From assembly GCA_036172665.1 (NCBI GenBank), contig JAYKNF010000058.1, positions 62,001-126,000 of the forward strand: 64,000 nt of DNA, in the 5' to 3' direction. A program made the translations under genes and the position numbers. The notes under the pieces were generated by a model. That model was not told the origin of the DNA, did no database searches, and saw only the letters and a list, made by a program, of their open reading frames with translations. Every line of letters begins with the position of its first letter. The stretch's first letter is position 1. Source of the DNA: Prosopocoilus inquinatus. Taxonomy: Eukaryota; Arthropoda; Insecta; Coleoptera; Lucanidae. This document shows, one piece after another, positions 11,110 to 25,017 of this stretch.

Positions 11110-13778
11110 CAGCTGCGTCCGAGAACTTCGTATCTCACTTCAGAGTTACTGGAGCCCATCCAAACGTCAAATAACATGATAGGTGAGTAAGGATCGATTA
11201 GATACATCACAGGAACAACGCTAATGCGTGTTGTTTCATTTAAAACTATTTCCAGCTTCTGCTGCGTCCGATAATTTCGTATCTCACATCAGAGTTACTG
11301 GAGTCCATCCAAACGTCAAATAACATGATAGATGAGTAAGGATCGATTAGATACATCACAGGAACAACGCTAATGCGTGTTGTTTCGTTTAAAACTATTT
11401 CCAGCTTCAGCTGCGTCCGAGAACTTCGTATCTCACTTCAGAGTTACTGGAGCCCATCCAAACGTCAAATAACATGATAGATGAGTAAGGATCGATTAGA
11501 TACATCACAGGAACAACGCTAATACGTGTTGTTTCGTTTAAAACAATTTCCAGCTTCAGCTGCGTCCGAGAACTTCGTATCTCACATCAAAGTTACTGGA
11601 GTCCAGCGAAACGCCAAATAACATGTTAGATGAGTAAGGATCGATTAGATACATCACAGGAACAACGCTAATGCGTGTTGTTTCGTTTAAAACTATTTCC
11701 AGCTTCTGCTGCGTCCGAAAACGTCGTATCTCACATCAGAGCTACTGGAGTCCATCGAAACGACAAATAACATGATAGATGAGTAAGGATTGATTAGATA
11801 CAGCACAGGAACAACGCTAATACGTGTTGTTTCGTTTAAAACTATTTCCAGCTCCTGCTGCGTCCAAAAACGTCGTATCTCACATCAGAGCAACTGGAGT
11901 GCATCGAAACGTCAAATAACATGATAGATAAGTAAGGATCGATTAGATACAGCACAGGAACAACGCTAATACGTGTTGTTTCGTTTAAAACTATTTCCAG
12001 CTCCTGCTGCGTCCAAAAACTTTGTATCTCACATCAGACTTACTGGAGTCCATCCAAACGTCAAATAACATGATAGATGAGTAAGGATCGATTAGATACA
12101 TCACAGGAACAACGCTAATGCGTGTTGTTTCGTTTAAAACTATTTCCAGCTTCTGCTGCGTCCGAAAATTTCGTTTCTCACATTAGAGTTACTGGAGTCC
12201 ATCGAAACGTCAAATAACATGATAGATGAGTAAGTATCGATTAGATACATCACAGGAACAACGCTAATGCGTGTTGTTTCGTTTAAAACTATTTCCAGCT
12301 TCTGCTGCGTCCGAAAACGTCGTATCTCACATCAGAGCTACTGGAGTCCATCGAAACGCCAAATAACATGATAGATGAGTAAGGATCGATTAGATACAGC
12401 ACAGGAACAACGCTAATACGTGTTGTTTCGTTTAAAACTATTTCTAGCTCCTGCTGCGTCCAAAAACTTTGTATCTCACATCAGACTTACTGGAGTCCAT
12501 CCAAACGTCAAATAACATGATAGATGAGTAAGGATCGATTAGATACATCACAGGAACAACGCTAATGCGTGTTGTTTCGTTTAAAACTATTTCCAGCTTC
12601 TGCTGCGTCCGAAAATTTCGTTTCTCATATTAGAGTTACTGGAGTCCATCGAAACGCCAAATAACATGATAGATGAGTAAGTATCGATTAGATACATCAC
12701 AGGAACAACGCTAATGCGTGTTGTTTCGTTTAAAACTATTTCCAGCTTCAGCTGCGTCCGAGAACTTCGTATCTCACTTCAGAGTTACTGGAGCCCATCC
12801 AAACGTCAAATAACATGATAGGTGAGTAAGGATCGATTAGATACATCACAGGAACAACGCTAATACGTGTTGTTTCGTTTAAAACTATTTCCAGCTCCTG
12901 CTGCGTCCAAAAACTTTGTATCTCACATCAGACTTACTGGAGTCCATCCAAACGTCAAATAACATGTTAGATAAGTAAGGATTGTTTAGATACATCACAG
13001 GAACAACGCTAATGCGTGTTGTTTCGTTTAAAACTATTACCAGCTTCTGCTGCGTCCGAAAATTTCGTATCTCACATCAGAGATACTGGAGTCCATCCAA
13101 ACGTCAAATAACATGATAGATGAGTAAGGATCGATTAGATACATCACAGGAACAACGCTAATACGTGTTGTTTCGTTTAAAACTATTTCTAGCTCCTGCT
13201 GGGTCCAAAAACTTCGTATATCACATCAGAGTTACTAGAGTCCATCGAAACGTCAAATAACATGATAGATGAGTAAGGATCGATTAGATACATCACAGGC
13301 ACAACGCTAATGCGTGTTGTTTCATTTAAAACTATTTCCAGCTTCTGCTGCGTCCGATAATTTCGTATCTCACATCAGAGTTACTGGAGTCCATCCAAAC
13401 GTCAAATAACATGATAGATGAGTAAGGATCGATTAGATACATCACAGGAACAACGCTAATGCGTGTTGTTTCGTTTAAAACTATTTCCAGCTTCTGCTGC
13501 GTCCGAAAATTTCGTTTCTCACATTAGAGTTACTGGAGTCCATCGAAACGTCAAATAACATGATAGATGAGTAAGGATCGATTAGATACATCACAGGAAC
13601 AACGCTAATGCGTGTTGTTTCGTTTAAAACTATTTCCAGCTTCTGCTGCGTCCGAAAACGTCGTATCTCACATCAGAGCTACTGGAGTCTATCGAAACGC
13701 CAAATAACATGATAAATGAGTAAGGATCGATTAGATACAGCTCAGGAACAACGCTAATACGTGTTGTTTCGTTTCAAA

Positions 13779-13994
13779 CTATTTCCAGCTCCTGCTGCGT
13801 CCAAAAACTTTGTATCTCACATCAGACTTACTGGAGTCCATCCAAACGTCAAATAACATGTTAGATAAGTAAGGATTGTTTAGATACATCACAGGAACAA
13901 CGCTAATGCGTGTTGTTTCGTTTAAAACTATTACCAGCTTCTGCTGCGTCCGAAAATTTCGTATCTCACATCGGAGATACTGGAGACCATCCAA
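13779..13994 (-). other. Spurious 71-codon ORF in satellite (not a gene)
   Basis: Begins at a TTG codon. It stays open because A to G at 13973 (CATCGGAG instead of CATCAGAG) removes a TGA on the minus strand. The second half matches the common minus-strand frame of the repeat. An identical ORF lies at 19886-20101 because the segment is duplicated. There is no separate regulatory context or codon bias; coding is very unlikely. Confidence 0.85.
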
Positions 13995-16230
13995 ACGTCA
14001 AATAACATGATAGATGAGTAAGGATCGATTAGATACATCACAGGAACAACGCTAATACGTGTTGTTTCGTTTAAAACTATTTCTAGCTCCTGCTGCGTCC
14101 AAAAACTTCGTATATCACATCAGAGTTACTAGAGTCCATCGAAACGTCAAATAACATGATAGATGAGTAAGGATCGATTAGATACATCACAGGCACAACG
14201 CTAATGCGTGTTGTTTCATTTAAAACTATTTCCAGCTTCTGCTGCGTCCGATAATTTCGTATCTCACATCAGAGTTACTGGAGTCCATCCAAACGTCAAA
14301 TAACATGATAAATGAGTAAGGATCGATTAGATACAGCTCAGGAACAACGCTAATACGTGTTGTTTCGTTTCAAACTATTTCCAGCTCCTGCTGCGTCCAA
14401 AAACGTCGTATCTCACATCAGACTTACTGGAGTCCATCCAAACGTCAAATAACATGATAGATGAGTAAGGATCGATTAGATACATCACAGGAACAACGCT
14501 AATGCGTGTTGTTTCGTTTAAAACTATTTCCAGCTTCAGCTGCGTCCGAGAACTTCGTATCTCACTTCAGAGTTACTGGAGCCCATCCAAACGTCAAATA
14601 ACATGATAGATGAGTAAGGATCGATTAGATACATCACAGGAACAACGCTAATACGTGTTGTTTCGTTTAAAACTATTTCCAGCTTCAGCTGCGTCCGAGA
14701 ACTTCGTATCTCACATCAAAGTTACTGGAGTCCATCGAAACGCCAAATAACATGTTAGATGAGTAAGGATCGATTAGATACATCACAGGAACAACGCTAA
14801 TGCGTGTTGTTTCGTTTAAAACTATTTCCAGCTTCTGCTGCGTCCGAAAACGTCGTATCTCACATCAGAGCTACTGGAGTCCATCGAAACGACAAATAAC
14901 ATGATAGATGAGTAAGGATTGATTAGATACAGCACAGGAACAACGCTAATACGTGTTGTTTCGTTTAAAACTATTTCCAGCTCCTGCTGCGTCCAAAAAC
15001 GTCGTATCTCTCATCAGAGTTACTGGAGTCCGTCCAAACGTCAAATAACATGATAGATGAGTAAGGATCGATTAGTTACATCACAGGAACAACGCTAATA
15101 TGTGTTGTTTCGTTTAAAACTATTTCCAGCTGCTGCTGCGTCCGAAAATTTCGTATCTCACATTAGAGTTACTTGAGTCCATCGAAACGTCAAATAACAT
15201 AGTAGCTAAGTAAGGATCGATTAGATACATCACAGGAACAACGCTAATACGTGTTTTTTCGTTCTAAACTATTTCCAGCTACTGCTGCGTCCAAAAACTT
15301 TGTATCTCACATCAGAGTTACTGGAGTCCATCCAAACGTCAAATAACATGATAGATGAGTAAGGATCGATTAGATACATCCCAGGAACAACGCTAATACG
15401 TGTTGTTTCGTTTAAAACTATTTCCAGCTTCTGCTGCGTCCGAAAACTTCGTATCTCACATCAGAGTTACTGGAGTGCATCGAAACGTCAAATAACATGA
15501 TAGATAAGTAAGGATCGATTAGATACAGCACAGGAACAACGCTAATACGTGTTGTTTCGTTTAAAACTATTTCCAGCTCCTGCTGCGTCCAAAAACTTTG
15601 TATCTCACATCAGACTTACTGGAGTCCATCCAAACGTCAAATAACATGATAGATGAGTAAGGATCGATTAGATACATCACAGGAACAACGCTAATGCGTG
15701 TTGTTTCGTTTAAAACTATTTCCAGCTTCTGCTGCGTCCGAAAATTTCGTTTCTCACATTAGAGTTACTGGAGTCCATCCAAACGTCAAATAACATGATA
15801 GATGAGTAAGGATCGATTAGATACATCACAGGAACAACGCTAATGCGTGTTGTTTCGTTTAAAACTATTTCCAGCTTCAGCTGCGTCCGAGAACTTCGTA
15901 TCTCACTTCAGAGTTACTGGAGCCCATCCAAACGTCAAATAACATGATAGATGAGTAAGGATCGATTAGATACATCACAGGAACAACGCTAGTACGTGTT
16001 GTTTCGTTTAAAACTATTTCCAGCTTCAGCTGCGTCCGAGAACTTCGTATCTCACATCAAAGTTACTGGAGTCCATCGAAACGCCAAATAACATGTTAGA
16101 TGAGTAAGGATCGATTAGATACATCACAGGAACAACGCTAATGCGTGTTGTTTCGTTTAAAACTATTTCCAGCTTCTGCTGCGTCCGAAAACGTCGTATC
16201 TCACATCAGAGCTACTGGAGTCCATCGAAA

Positions 16231-16377
16231 CGACAAATAACATGATAGATGAGTAAGGATTGATTAGATACAGCACAGGAACAACGCTAATACGTGTTGT
16301 TTCGTTTAAAACTATTTCCAGCTCCTGCTGCGTCCGAAAATTTCGTATCTCACATCAGAGATACTGGTCCATCCAAA
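16231..16377 (+). repeat. 147-bp chimeric monomer at the 6.1-kb duplication junction
   Basis: The left part carries AGCTCCTGCTGCGTCC, which elsewhere is followed by AAAAAC, but here GAAAATTTCG follows. The unit then lacks AG in ATACTGGTCC (others ATACTGGAGTCC). Position 16367/16368 is exactly where copy A ends and copy B begins. This is the only 2-bp deletion in the window at this site. Confidence 0.85.
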
Positions 16378-19300
16378 CGTCAAATAACATGATAGATGAG
16401 TAAGGATCGATTAGATACATCACAGGAACAACGCTAATACGTGTTGTTTCGTTTAAAACTATTTCTAGCTCCTGCTGCGTCCAAAAACTTCGTATATCAC
16501 ATCAGAGTTACTAGAGTCCATCGAAACGTCAAATAACATGATAGATGAGTAAGGATCGATTAGATACATCACAGGCACAACGCTAATGCGTGTTGTTTCA
16601 TTTAAAACTATTTCCAGCTTCTGCTGCGTCCGATAATTTCGTATCTCACATCAGAGTTACTGGAGTCCATCCAAACGTCAAATAACATGATAGATGAGTA
16701 AGGATCGATTAGATACATCACAGGAACAACGCTAATGCGTGTTGTTTCGTTTAAAACTATTTCCAGCTTCTGCTGCGTCCGAAAACGTCGTATCTCACAT
16801 CAGAGCTACTGGAGTCCATCGAAACGCCAAATAACATGATAGATGAGTAAGTATCGATTAGATACATCACAGGAACAACGCTAATGCGTGTTGTTTCATT
16901 TAAAACTATTTCCAGCTTCTGCTGCGTCCGATAATTTCGTATCTCACATCAGAGTTACTGGAGTCCATCCAAACGTCAAATAACATGATAGATGAGTAAG
17001 GATCGATTAGATACATCACAGGAACAACGCTAATGCGTGTTGTTTCGTTTAAAACTATTTCCAGCTTCTGCTGCGTCCGAAAATTTCGTTTCTCACATTA
17101 GAGTTACTGGAGTCCATCGAAACGTCAAATAACATGATAGATGAGTAAGTATCGATTAGATACATCACAGGAACAACGCTAATGCGTGTTGTTTCGTTTA
17201 AAACTATTTCCAGCTTCAGCTGCGTCCGAGAACTTCGTATCTCACTTCAGAGTTACTGGAGCCCATCCAAACGTCAAATAACATGATAGGTGAGTAAGGA
17301 TCGATTAGATACATCACAGGAACAACGCTAATGCGTGTTGTTTCATTTAAAACTATTTCCAGCTTCTGCTGCGTCCGATAATTTCGTATCTCACATCAGA
17401 GTTACTGGAGTCCATCCAAACGTCAAATAACATGATAGATGAGTAAGGATCGATTAGATACATCACAGGAACAACGCTAATGCGTGTTGTTTCGTTTAAA
17501 ACTATTTCCAGCTTCAGCTGCGTCCGAGAACTTCGTATCTCACTTCAGAGTTACTGGAGCCCATCCAAACGTCAAATAACATGATAGATGAGTAAGGATC
17601 GATTAGATACATCACAGGAACAACGCTAATACGTGTTGTTTCGTTTAAAGCAATTTCCAGCTTCAGCTGCGTCCGAGAACTTCGTATCTCACATCAAAGT
17701 TACTGGAGTCCAGCGAAACGCCAAATAACATGTTAGATGAGTAAGGATCGATTAGATACATCACAGGAACAACGCTAATGCGTGTTGTTTCGTTTAAAAC
17801 TATTTCCAGCTTCTGCTGCGTCCGAAAACGTCGTATCTCACATCAGAGCTACTGGAGTCCATCGAAACGACAAATAACATGATAGATGAGTAAGGATTGA
17901 TTAGATACAGCACAGGAACAACGCTAATACGTGTTGTTTCGTTTAAAACTATTTCCAGCTCCTGCTGCGTCCAAAAACGTCGTATCTCACATCAGAGCAA
18001 CTGGAGTGCATCGAAACGTCAAATAACATGATAGATAAGTAAGGATCGATTAGATACAGCACAGGAACAACGCTAATACGTGTTGTTTCGTTTAAAACTA
18101 TTTCCAGCTCCTGCTGCGTCCAAAAACTTTGTATCTCACATCAGACTTACTGGAGTCCATCCAAACGTCAAATAACATGATAGATGAGTAAGGATCGATT
18201 AGATACATCACAGGAACAACGCTAATGCGTGTTGTTTCGTTTAAAACTATTTCCAGCTTCTGCTGCGTCCGAAAATTTCGTTTCTCACATTAGAGTTACT
18301 GGAGTCCATCGAAACGTCAAATAACATGATAGATGAGTAAGTATCGATTAGATACATCACAGGAACAACGCTAATGCGTGTTGTTTCGTTTAAAACTATT
18401 TCCAGCTTCTGCTGCGTCCGAAAACGTCGTATCTCACATCAGAGCTACTGGAGTCCATCGAAACGCCAAATAACATGATAGATGAGTAAGGATCGATTAG
18501 ATACAGCACAGGAACAACGCTAATACGTGTTGTTTCGTTTAAAACTATTTCTAGCTCCTGCTGCGTCCAAAAACTTTGTATCTCACATCAGACTTACTGG
18601 AGTCCATCCAAACGTCAAATAACATGATAGATGAGTAAGGATCGATTAGATACATCACAGGAACAACGCTAATGCGTGTTGTTTCGTTTAAAACTATTTC
18701 CAGCTTCTGCTGCGTCCGAAAATTTCGTTTCTCATATTAGAGTTACTGGAGTCCATCGAAACGCCAAATAACATGATAGATGAGTAAGTATCGATTAGAT
18801 ACATCACAGGAACAACGCTAATGCGTGTTGTTTCGTTTAAAACTATTTCCAGCTTCAGCTGCGTCCGAGAACTTCGTATCTCACTTCAGAGTTACTGGAG
18901 CCCATCCAAACGTCAAATAACATGATAGGTGAGTAAGGATCGATTAGATACATCACAGGAACAACGCTAATACGTGTTGTTTCGTTTAAAACTATTTCCA
19001 GCTCCTGCTGCGTCCAAAAACTTTGTATCTCACATCAGACTTACTGGAGTCCATCCAAACGTCAAATAACATGTTAGATAAGTAAGGATTGTTTAGATAC
19101 ATCACAGGAACAACGCTAATGCGTGTTGTTTCGTTTAAAACTATTACCAGCTTCTGCTGCGTCCGAAAATTTCGTATCTCACATCAGAGATACTGGAGTC
19201 CATCCAAACGTCAAATAACATGATAGATGAGTAAGGATCGATTAGATACATCACAGGAACAACGCTAATACGTGTTGTTTCGTTTAAAACTATTTCTAGC

Positions 19301-22300
19301 TCCTGCTGGGTCCAAAAACTTCGTATATCACATCAGAGTTACTAGAGTCCATCGAAACGTCAAATAACATGATAGATGAGTAAGGATCGATTAGATACAT
19401 CACAGGCACAACGCTAATGCGTGTTGTTTCATTTAAAACTATTTCCAGCTTCTGCTGCGTCCGATAATTTCGTATCTCACATCAGAGTTACTGGAGTCCA
19501 TCCAAACGTCAAATAACATGATAGATGAGTAAGGATCGATTAGATACATCACAGGAACAACGCTAATGCGTGTTGTTTCGTTTAAAACTATTTCCAGCTT
19601 CTGCTGCGTCCGAAAATTTCGTTTCTCACATTAGAGTTACTGGAGTCCATCGAGACGTCAAATAACATGATAGATGAGTAAGGATCGATTAGATACATCA
19701 CAGGAACAACGCTAATGCGTGTTGTTTCGTTTAAAACTATTTCCAGCTTCTGCTGCGTCCGAAAACGTCGTATCTCACATCAGAGCTACTGGAGTCTATC
19801 GAAACGCCAAATAACATGATAAATGAGTAAGGATCGATTAGATACAGCTCAGGAACAACGCTAATACGTGTTGTTTCGTTTCAAACTATTTCCAGCTCCT
19901 GCTGCGTCCAAAAACTTTGTATCTCACATCAGACTTACTGGAGTCCATCCAAACGTCAAATAACATGTTAGATAAGTAAGGATTGTTTAGATACATCACA
20001 GGAACAACGCTAATGCGTGTTGTTTCGTTTAAAACTATTACCAGCTTCTGCTGCGTCCGAAAATTTCGTATCTCACATCGGAGATACTGGAGACCATCCA
20101 AACGTCAAATAACATGATAGATGAGTAAGGATCGATTAGATACATCACAGGAACAACGCTAATACGTGTTGTTTCGTTTAAAACTATTTCTAGCTCCTGC
20201 TGCGTCCAAAAACTTCGTATATCACATCAGAGTTACTAGAGTCCATCGAAACGTCAAATAACATGATAGATGAGTAAGGATCGATTAGATACATCACAGG
20301 CACAACGCTAATGCGTGTTGTTTCATTTAAAACTATTTCCAGCTTCTGCTGCGTCCGATAATTTCGTATCTCACATCAGAGTTACTGGAGTCCATCCAAA
20401 CGTCAAATAACATGATAAATGAGTAAGGATCGATTAGATACAGCTCAGGAACAACGCTAATACGTGTTGTTTCGTTTCAAACTATTTCCAGCTCCTGCTG
20501 CGTCCAAAAACGTCGTATCTCACATCAGACTTACTGGAGTCCATCCAAACGTCAAATAACATGATAGATGAGTAAGGATCGATTAGATACATCACAGGAA
20601 CAACGCTAATGCGTGTTGTTTCGTTTAAAACTATTTCCAGCTTCAGCTGCGTCCGAGAACTTCGTATCTCACTTCAGAGTTACTGGAGCCCATCCAAACG
20701 TCAAATAACATGATAGATGAGTAAGGATCGATTAGATACATCACAGGAACAACGCTAATACGTGTTGTTTCGTTTAAAACTATTTCCAGCTTCAGCTGCG
20801 TCCGAGAACTTCGTATCTCACATCAAAGTTACTGGAGTCCATCGAAACGCCAAATAACATGTTAGATGAGTAAGGATCGATTAGATACATCACAGGAACA
20901 ACGCTAATGCGTGTTGTTTCGTTTAAAACTATTTCCAGCTTCTGCTGCGTCCGAAAACGTCGTATCTCACATCAGAGCTACTGGAGTCCATCGAAACGAC
21001 AAATAACATGATAGATGAGTAAGGATTGATTAGATACAGCACAGGAACAACGCTAATACGTGTTGTTTCGTTTAAAACTATTTCCAGCTCCTGCTGCGTC
21101 CAAAAACGTCGTATCTCTCATCAGAGTTACTGGAGTCCGTCCAAACGTCAAATAACATGATAGATGAGTAAGGATCGATTAGTTACATCACAGGAACAAC
21201 GCTAATATGTGTTGTTTCGTTTAAAACTATTTCCAGCTGCTGCTGCGTCCGAAAATTTCGTATCTCACATTAGAGTTACTTGAGTCCATCGAAACGTCAA
21301 ATAACATAGTAGCTAAGTAAGGATCGATTAGATACATCACAGGAACAACGCTAATACGTGTTTTTTCGTTCTAAACTATTTCCAGCTACTGCTGCGTCCA
21401 AAAACTTTGTATCTCACATCAGAGTTACTGGAGTCCATCCAAACGTCAAATAACATGATAGATGAGTAAGGATCGATTAGATACATCCCAGGAACAACGC
21501 TAATACGTGTTGTTTCGTTTAAAACTATTTCCAGCTTCTGCTGCGTCCGAAAACTTCGTATCTCACATCAGAGTTACTGGAGTGCATCGAAACGTCAAAT
21601 AACATGATAGATAAGTAAGGATCGATTAGATACAGCACAGGAACAACGCTAATACGTGTTGTTTCGTTTAAAACTATTTCCAGCTCCTGCTGCGTCCAAA
21701 AACTTTGTATCTCACATCAGACTTACTGGAGTCCATCCAAACGTCAAATAACATGATAGATGAGTAAGGATCGATTAGATACATCACAGGAACAACGCTA
21801 ATGCGTGTTGTTTCGTTTAAAACTATTTCCAGCTTCTGCTGCGTCCGAAAATTTCGTTTCTCACATTAGAGTTACTGGAGTCCATCCAAACGTCAAATAA
21901 CATGATAGATGAGTAAGGATCGATTAGATACATCACAGGAACAACGCTAATGCGTGTTGTTTCGTTTAAAACTATTTCCAGCTTCAGCTGCGTCCGAGAA
22001 CTTCGTATCTTTCTTCAGAGTTACTGGAGCCCATCCAAACGTCAAATAACATGATAGATGAGTAAGGATCGATTAGATACATCACAGGAACAACGCTAGT
22101 ACGTGTTGTTTCGTTTAAAACTATTTCCAGCTTCAGCTGCGTCCGAGAACTTCGTATCTCACATCAAAGTTACTGGAGTCCATCGAAACGCCAAATAACA
22201 TGTTAGATGAGTAAGGATCGATTAGATACATCACAGGAACAACGCTAATGCGTGTTGTTTCGTTTAAAACTATTTCCAGCTTCTGCTGCGTCCGAAAACG

Positions 22301-24870
22301 TCGTATCTCACATCAGAGCTACTGGAGTCCATCGAAACGACAAATAACATGATAGATGAGTAAGGATTGATTAGATACAGCACAGGAACAACGCTAATAC
22401 GTGTTGTTTCGTTTAAAACTATTTCCAGCTCCTGCTGCGTCCAAAAACGTCGTATCTCTCATCAGAGTTACTGGAGTCCGTCCAAACGTCAAATAACATG
22501 ATAGATGAGTAAGGATCGATTAGTTACATCACAGGAACAACGCTAATATGTGTTGTTTCGTTTAAAACTATTTCCAGCTGCTGCTGCGTCCGAAAATTTC
22601 GTATCTCACATTAGAGTTACTGGAGTCCATCGAAACGTCAAATAACATAGTAGCTAAGTAAGGATCGATTAGATACATCACAGGAACAACGCTAATACGT
22701 GTTTTTTCGTTCTAAACTATTTCCAGCTACTGCTGCGTCCAAAAACTTTGTATCTCACATCAGAGTTACTGGAGTCCATCCAAACGTCAAATAACATGAT
22801 AGATGAGTAAGGATCGATTAGATACATCCCAGGAACAACGCTAATACGTGTTGTTTCGTTTAAAACTATTTCCAGCTTCTGCTGCGTCCGAAAACGTCGT
22901 ATCTCACATCAGAGCTACTGGAGTCCATCGAAACGCCAAATAAGATGATAGATGAGTAAGGATCGATTAGATACAGCACAGGAACAACGCTAATACGTGT
23001 TGTTTCGTTTAAAACTATTTCTAGCTCCTGCTGCGTCCAAAAACTTTGTATCTCACATCAGACTTACTGGAGTCCATCCAAACGTCAAATAACATGTTAG
23101 ATAAGTAAGGATCGTTTAGATACATCACAGGAACAACGCTAATACGTGTTGTTTCGTTCAAAACTATTTCCAGCTTCTACTGCGTCCGAGAACTTTGTAT
23201 CTCTAATCAGAGTTACTGGAGTCCGTCCAAACGTCAAATAACATGATAGATGAGTAAGGATCGATTAGTTACATGACAGGAACAACGCTAATATGTGTTG
23301 TTTCGTTTAAAACTATTTCCAGCTGCTGCTGCGTCCGAAAATTTCGTATCTCACATTAGAGTTACTGGAGTCCATCGAAACGTCAAATAACATAGTAGCT
23401 AAGTAAGGATCGATTAGATACATCACAGGAACAACGCTAATACGTGTTTTTTCGTTCTAAACTATTTCCAGCTTCTGCTGCGTCCAAAAACTTTGTATCT
23501 CACATCAGAGTTACTGGAGTCCATCAAAACGTCAACTAACATGATAGATGAGTAAGGATCGATTAGATACATCACAGGAACAACGCTAATACGTGTTGTT
23601 TCGTTTAAAACTATTTCCAGCTTCTGCTGCGTCCGAAAACGTCGTATCTCACATCAGAGTTACTGGAGTGCATCGAAACGTCAAATAACATGATAGATAA
23701 GTAAGGATCGATTAGATACAGCACAGGAACAACGCTAATACGTGTTGTTTCGTTTGAAACTATTTCTAGCTTCAGCTGCGTCCGAGAACTTCGTATCTCA
23801 CATCAAAGTTACTGGAGTCCATCGAAACGCCAAATAACATGATAGATGAGTAAGGATCGATTAGATACATCACAGGAACAACGCTAATGCGTGTTGTTTC
23901 GTTTAAAACTATTTCCAGCTTATGCTGCGTCCGAAGATTTCGTATCTCACATCAGAGATACTGGAGTACTTCCAAACGTCAAATAACATGATAGATGAGT
24001 AAGGATCGATTAGATACATCACAGGAACAACGCTAATACGTGTTGTTTCGTTTAAAACTATTTCCAGCTCCTGCTGCGTCCAAAAACTTTGTATCTCACA
24101 TCAGAGTTACTGGAGTCCATCCAAACGTAAAATAACATGATAGATGAGTAAGGATCGATTAGATACATCACAGGAACATCGCTAATGCGTGTTGTTTCGT
24201 TTAAAACTATTTCCAGCTTCTGCTGCGTCCGAAAACATCGTATCTCACATCAGAGTTACTTGAGTCCATCGAAACGTCAAATAACATGTTAGATAAGTAC
24301 GGATCGATTAGATACATCACAGGAGCAACGCTAATGCGTGTTGTTTCGTTTAAAACTATTTCCAGCTTATGCTGCGTCCGAAGATATCGTATCTCACATC
24401 AGAGATACTGGAGTCCATCCAAACGTCAAATAACATGACAGATGAGTAAGGATCGATTAGATACATCACAGGAACAACGCTAATGCGTGTTGTTTCATTT
24501 AAAACTATTTCCAGCTTCTGCTGCGTCCGAAAACGTCGTATCTCACATCAGAGCTACTGGAGTCCATCGAAACGCCAAATAACATGATAGATGAGTAAGG
24601 ATCGATTAGATACATCACAGGAACAACGCTAATACGTGTTGTTTCATTTAAAACTATTTCCAGCTTCAGCTGCGTCCGAGAACTTCGTATCTCACATCAA
24701 CGTTACTGGAGTCCATCGAAACGCCAAATAACATGATAGAAGAGTAAGGATCGATTAGATACATCACAGGAACAACGCTAATGCGTGTTGTTTCGTTTAA
24801 AACTATTTCCAGCTTCTGCTGCGTCCGAAAACGTCGTATCTCACATCAGAGCTACTGGAGTCCATCGAAA

Positions 24871-25017
24871 CGCCAAATAACATGATAGATGAGTAAGAAT
24901 CGATTAGATACAATACAGGAACAGCGCTAATACGTGTTGTTTCGTTTAAAACTATTTCCAGCTCCTGCTGTGTCCAAAAACTGTATCTCACATCAGACTT
25001 ACTGGAGTCCATCCAAA
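24871..25017 (+). repeat. 147-bp monomer, copy 1
   Basis: CCAAAAACTGTATCTC replaces CCAAAAACTTTGTATCTC, a 2-bp deletion. The unit also has GATACAATACAGG, AACAGCGC and CTGCTGTGTCC. This set of four linked changes marks a single monomer lineage used as the HOR anchor below. Confidence 0.92.

Larger units (their letters stand above)
10261..22440 (+). repeat. 41-monomer (6107-bp) tandem duplication
   Basis: Copy A (10261-16367) is followed directly by copy B (16368 to about 22440), aligned at a constant offset of 6107, which is 41 x 149 minus 2. Shared unusual marks include GCTGGGTCC (13199/19306), ACTGGAGTCTATCG, AGCTCAGG and CATCGGAGATACTGGAGACC. The few differences I found are A to G at 17650, A to G at 19654 and a CAC to TTC change near 22010, so the copies are recent. 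Copy B leaves the alignment at about 22440. Confidence 0.9.

Noticed and set aside
19886..20101. 71-codon minus-strand ORF
   Set aside because: Exact duplicate of 13779-13994. It uses a TTG start and is open only through loss of one stop by substitution in satellite sequence.
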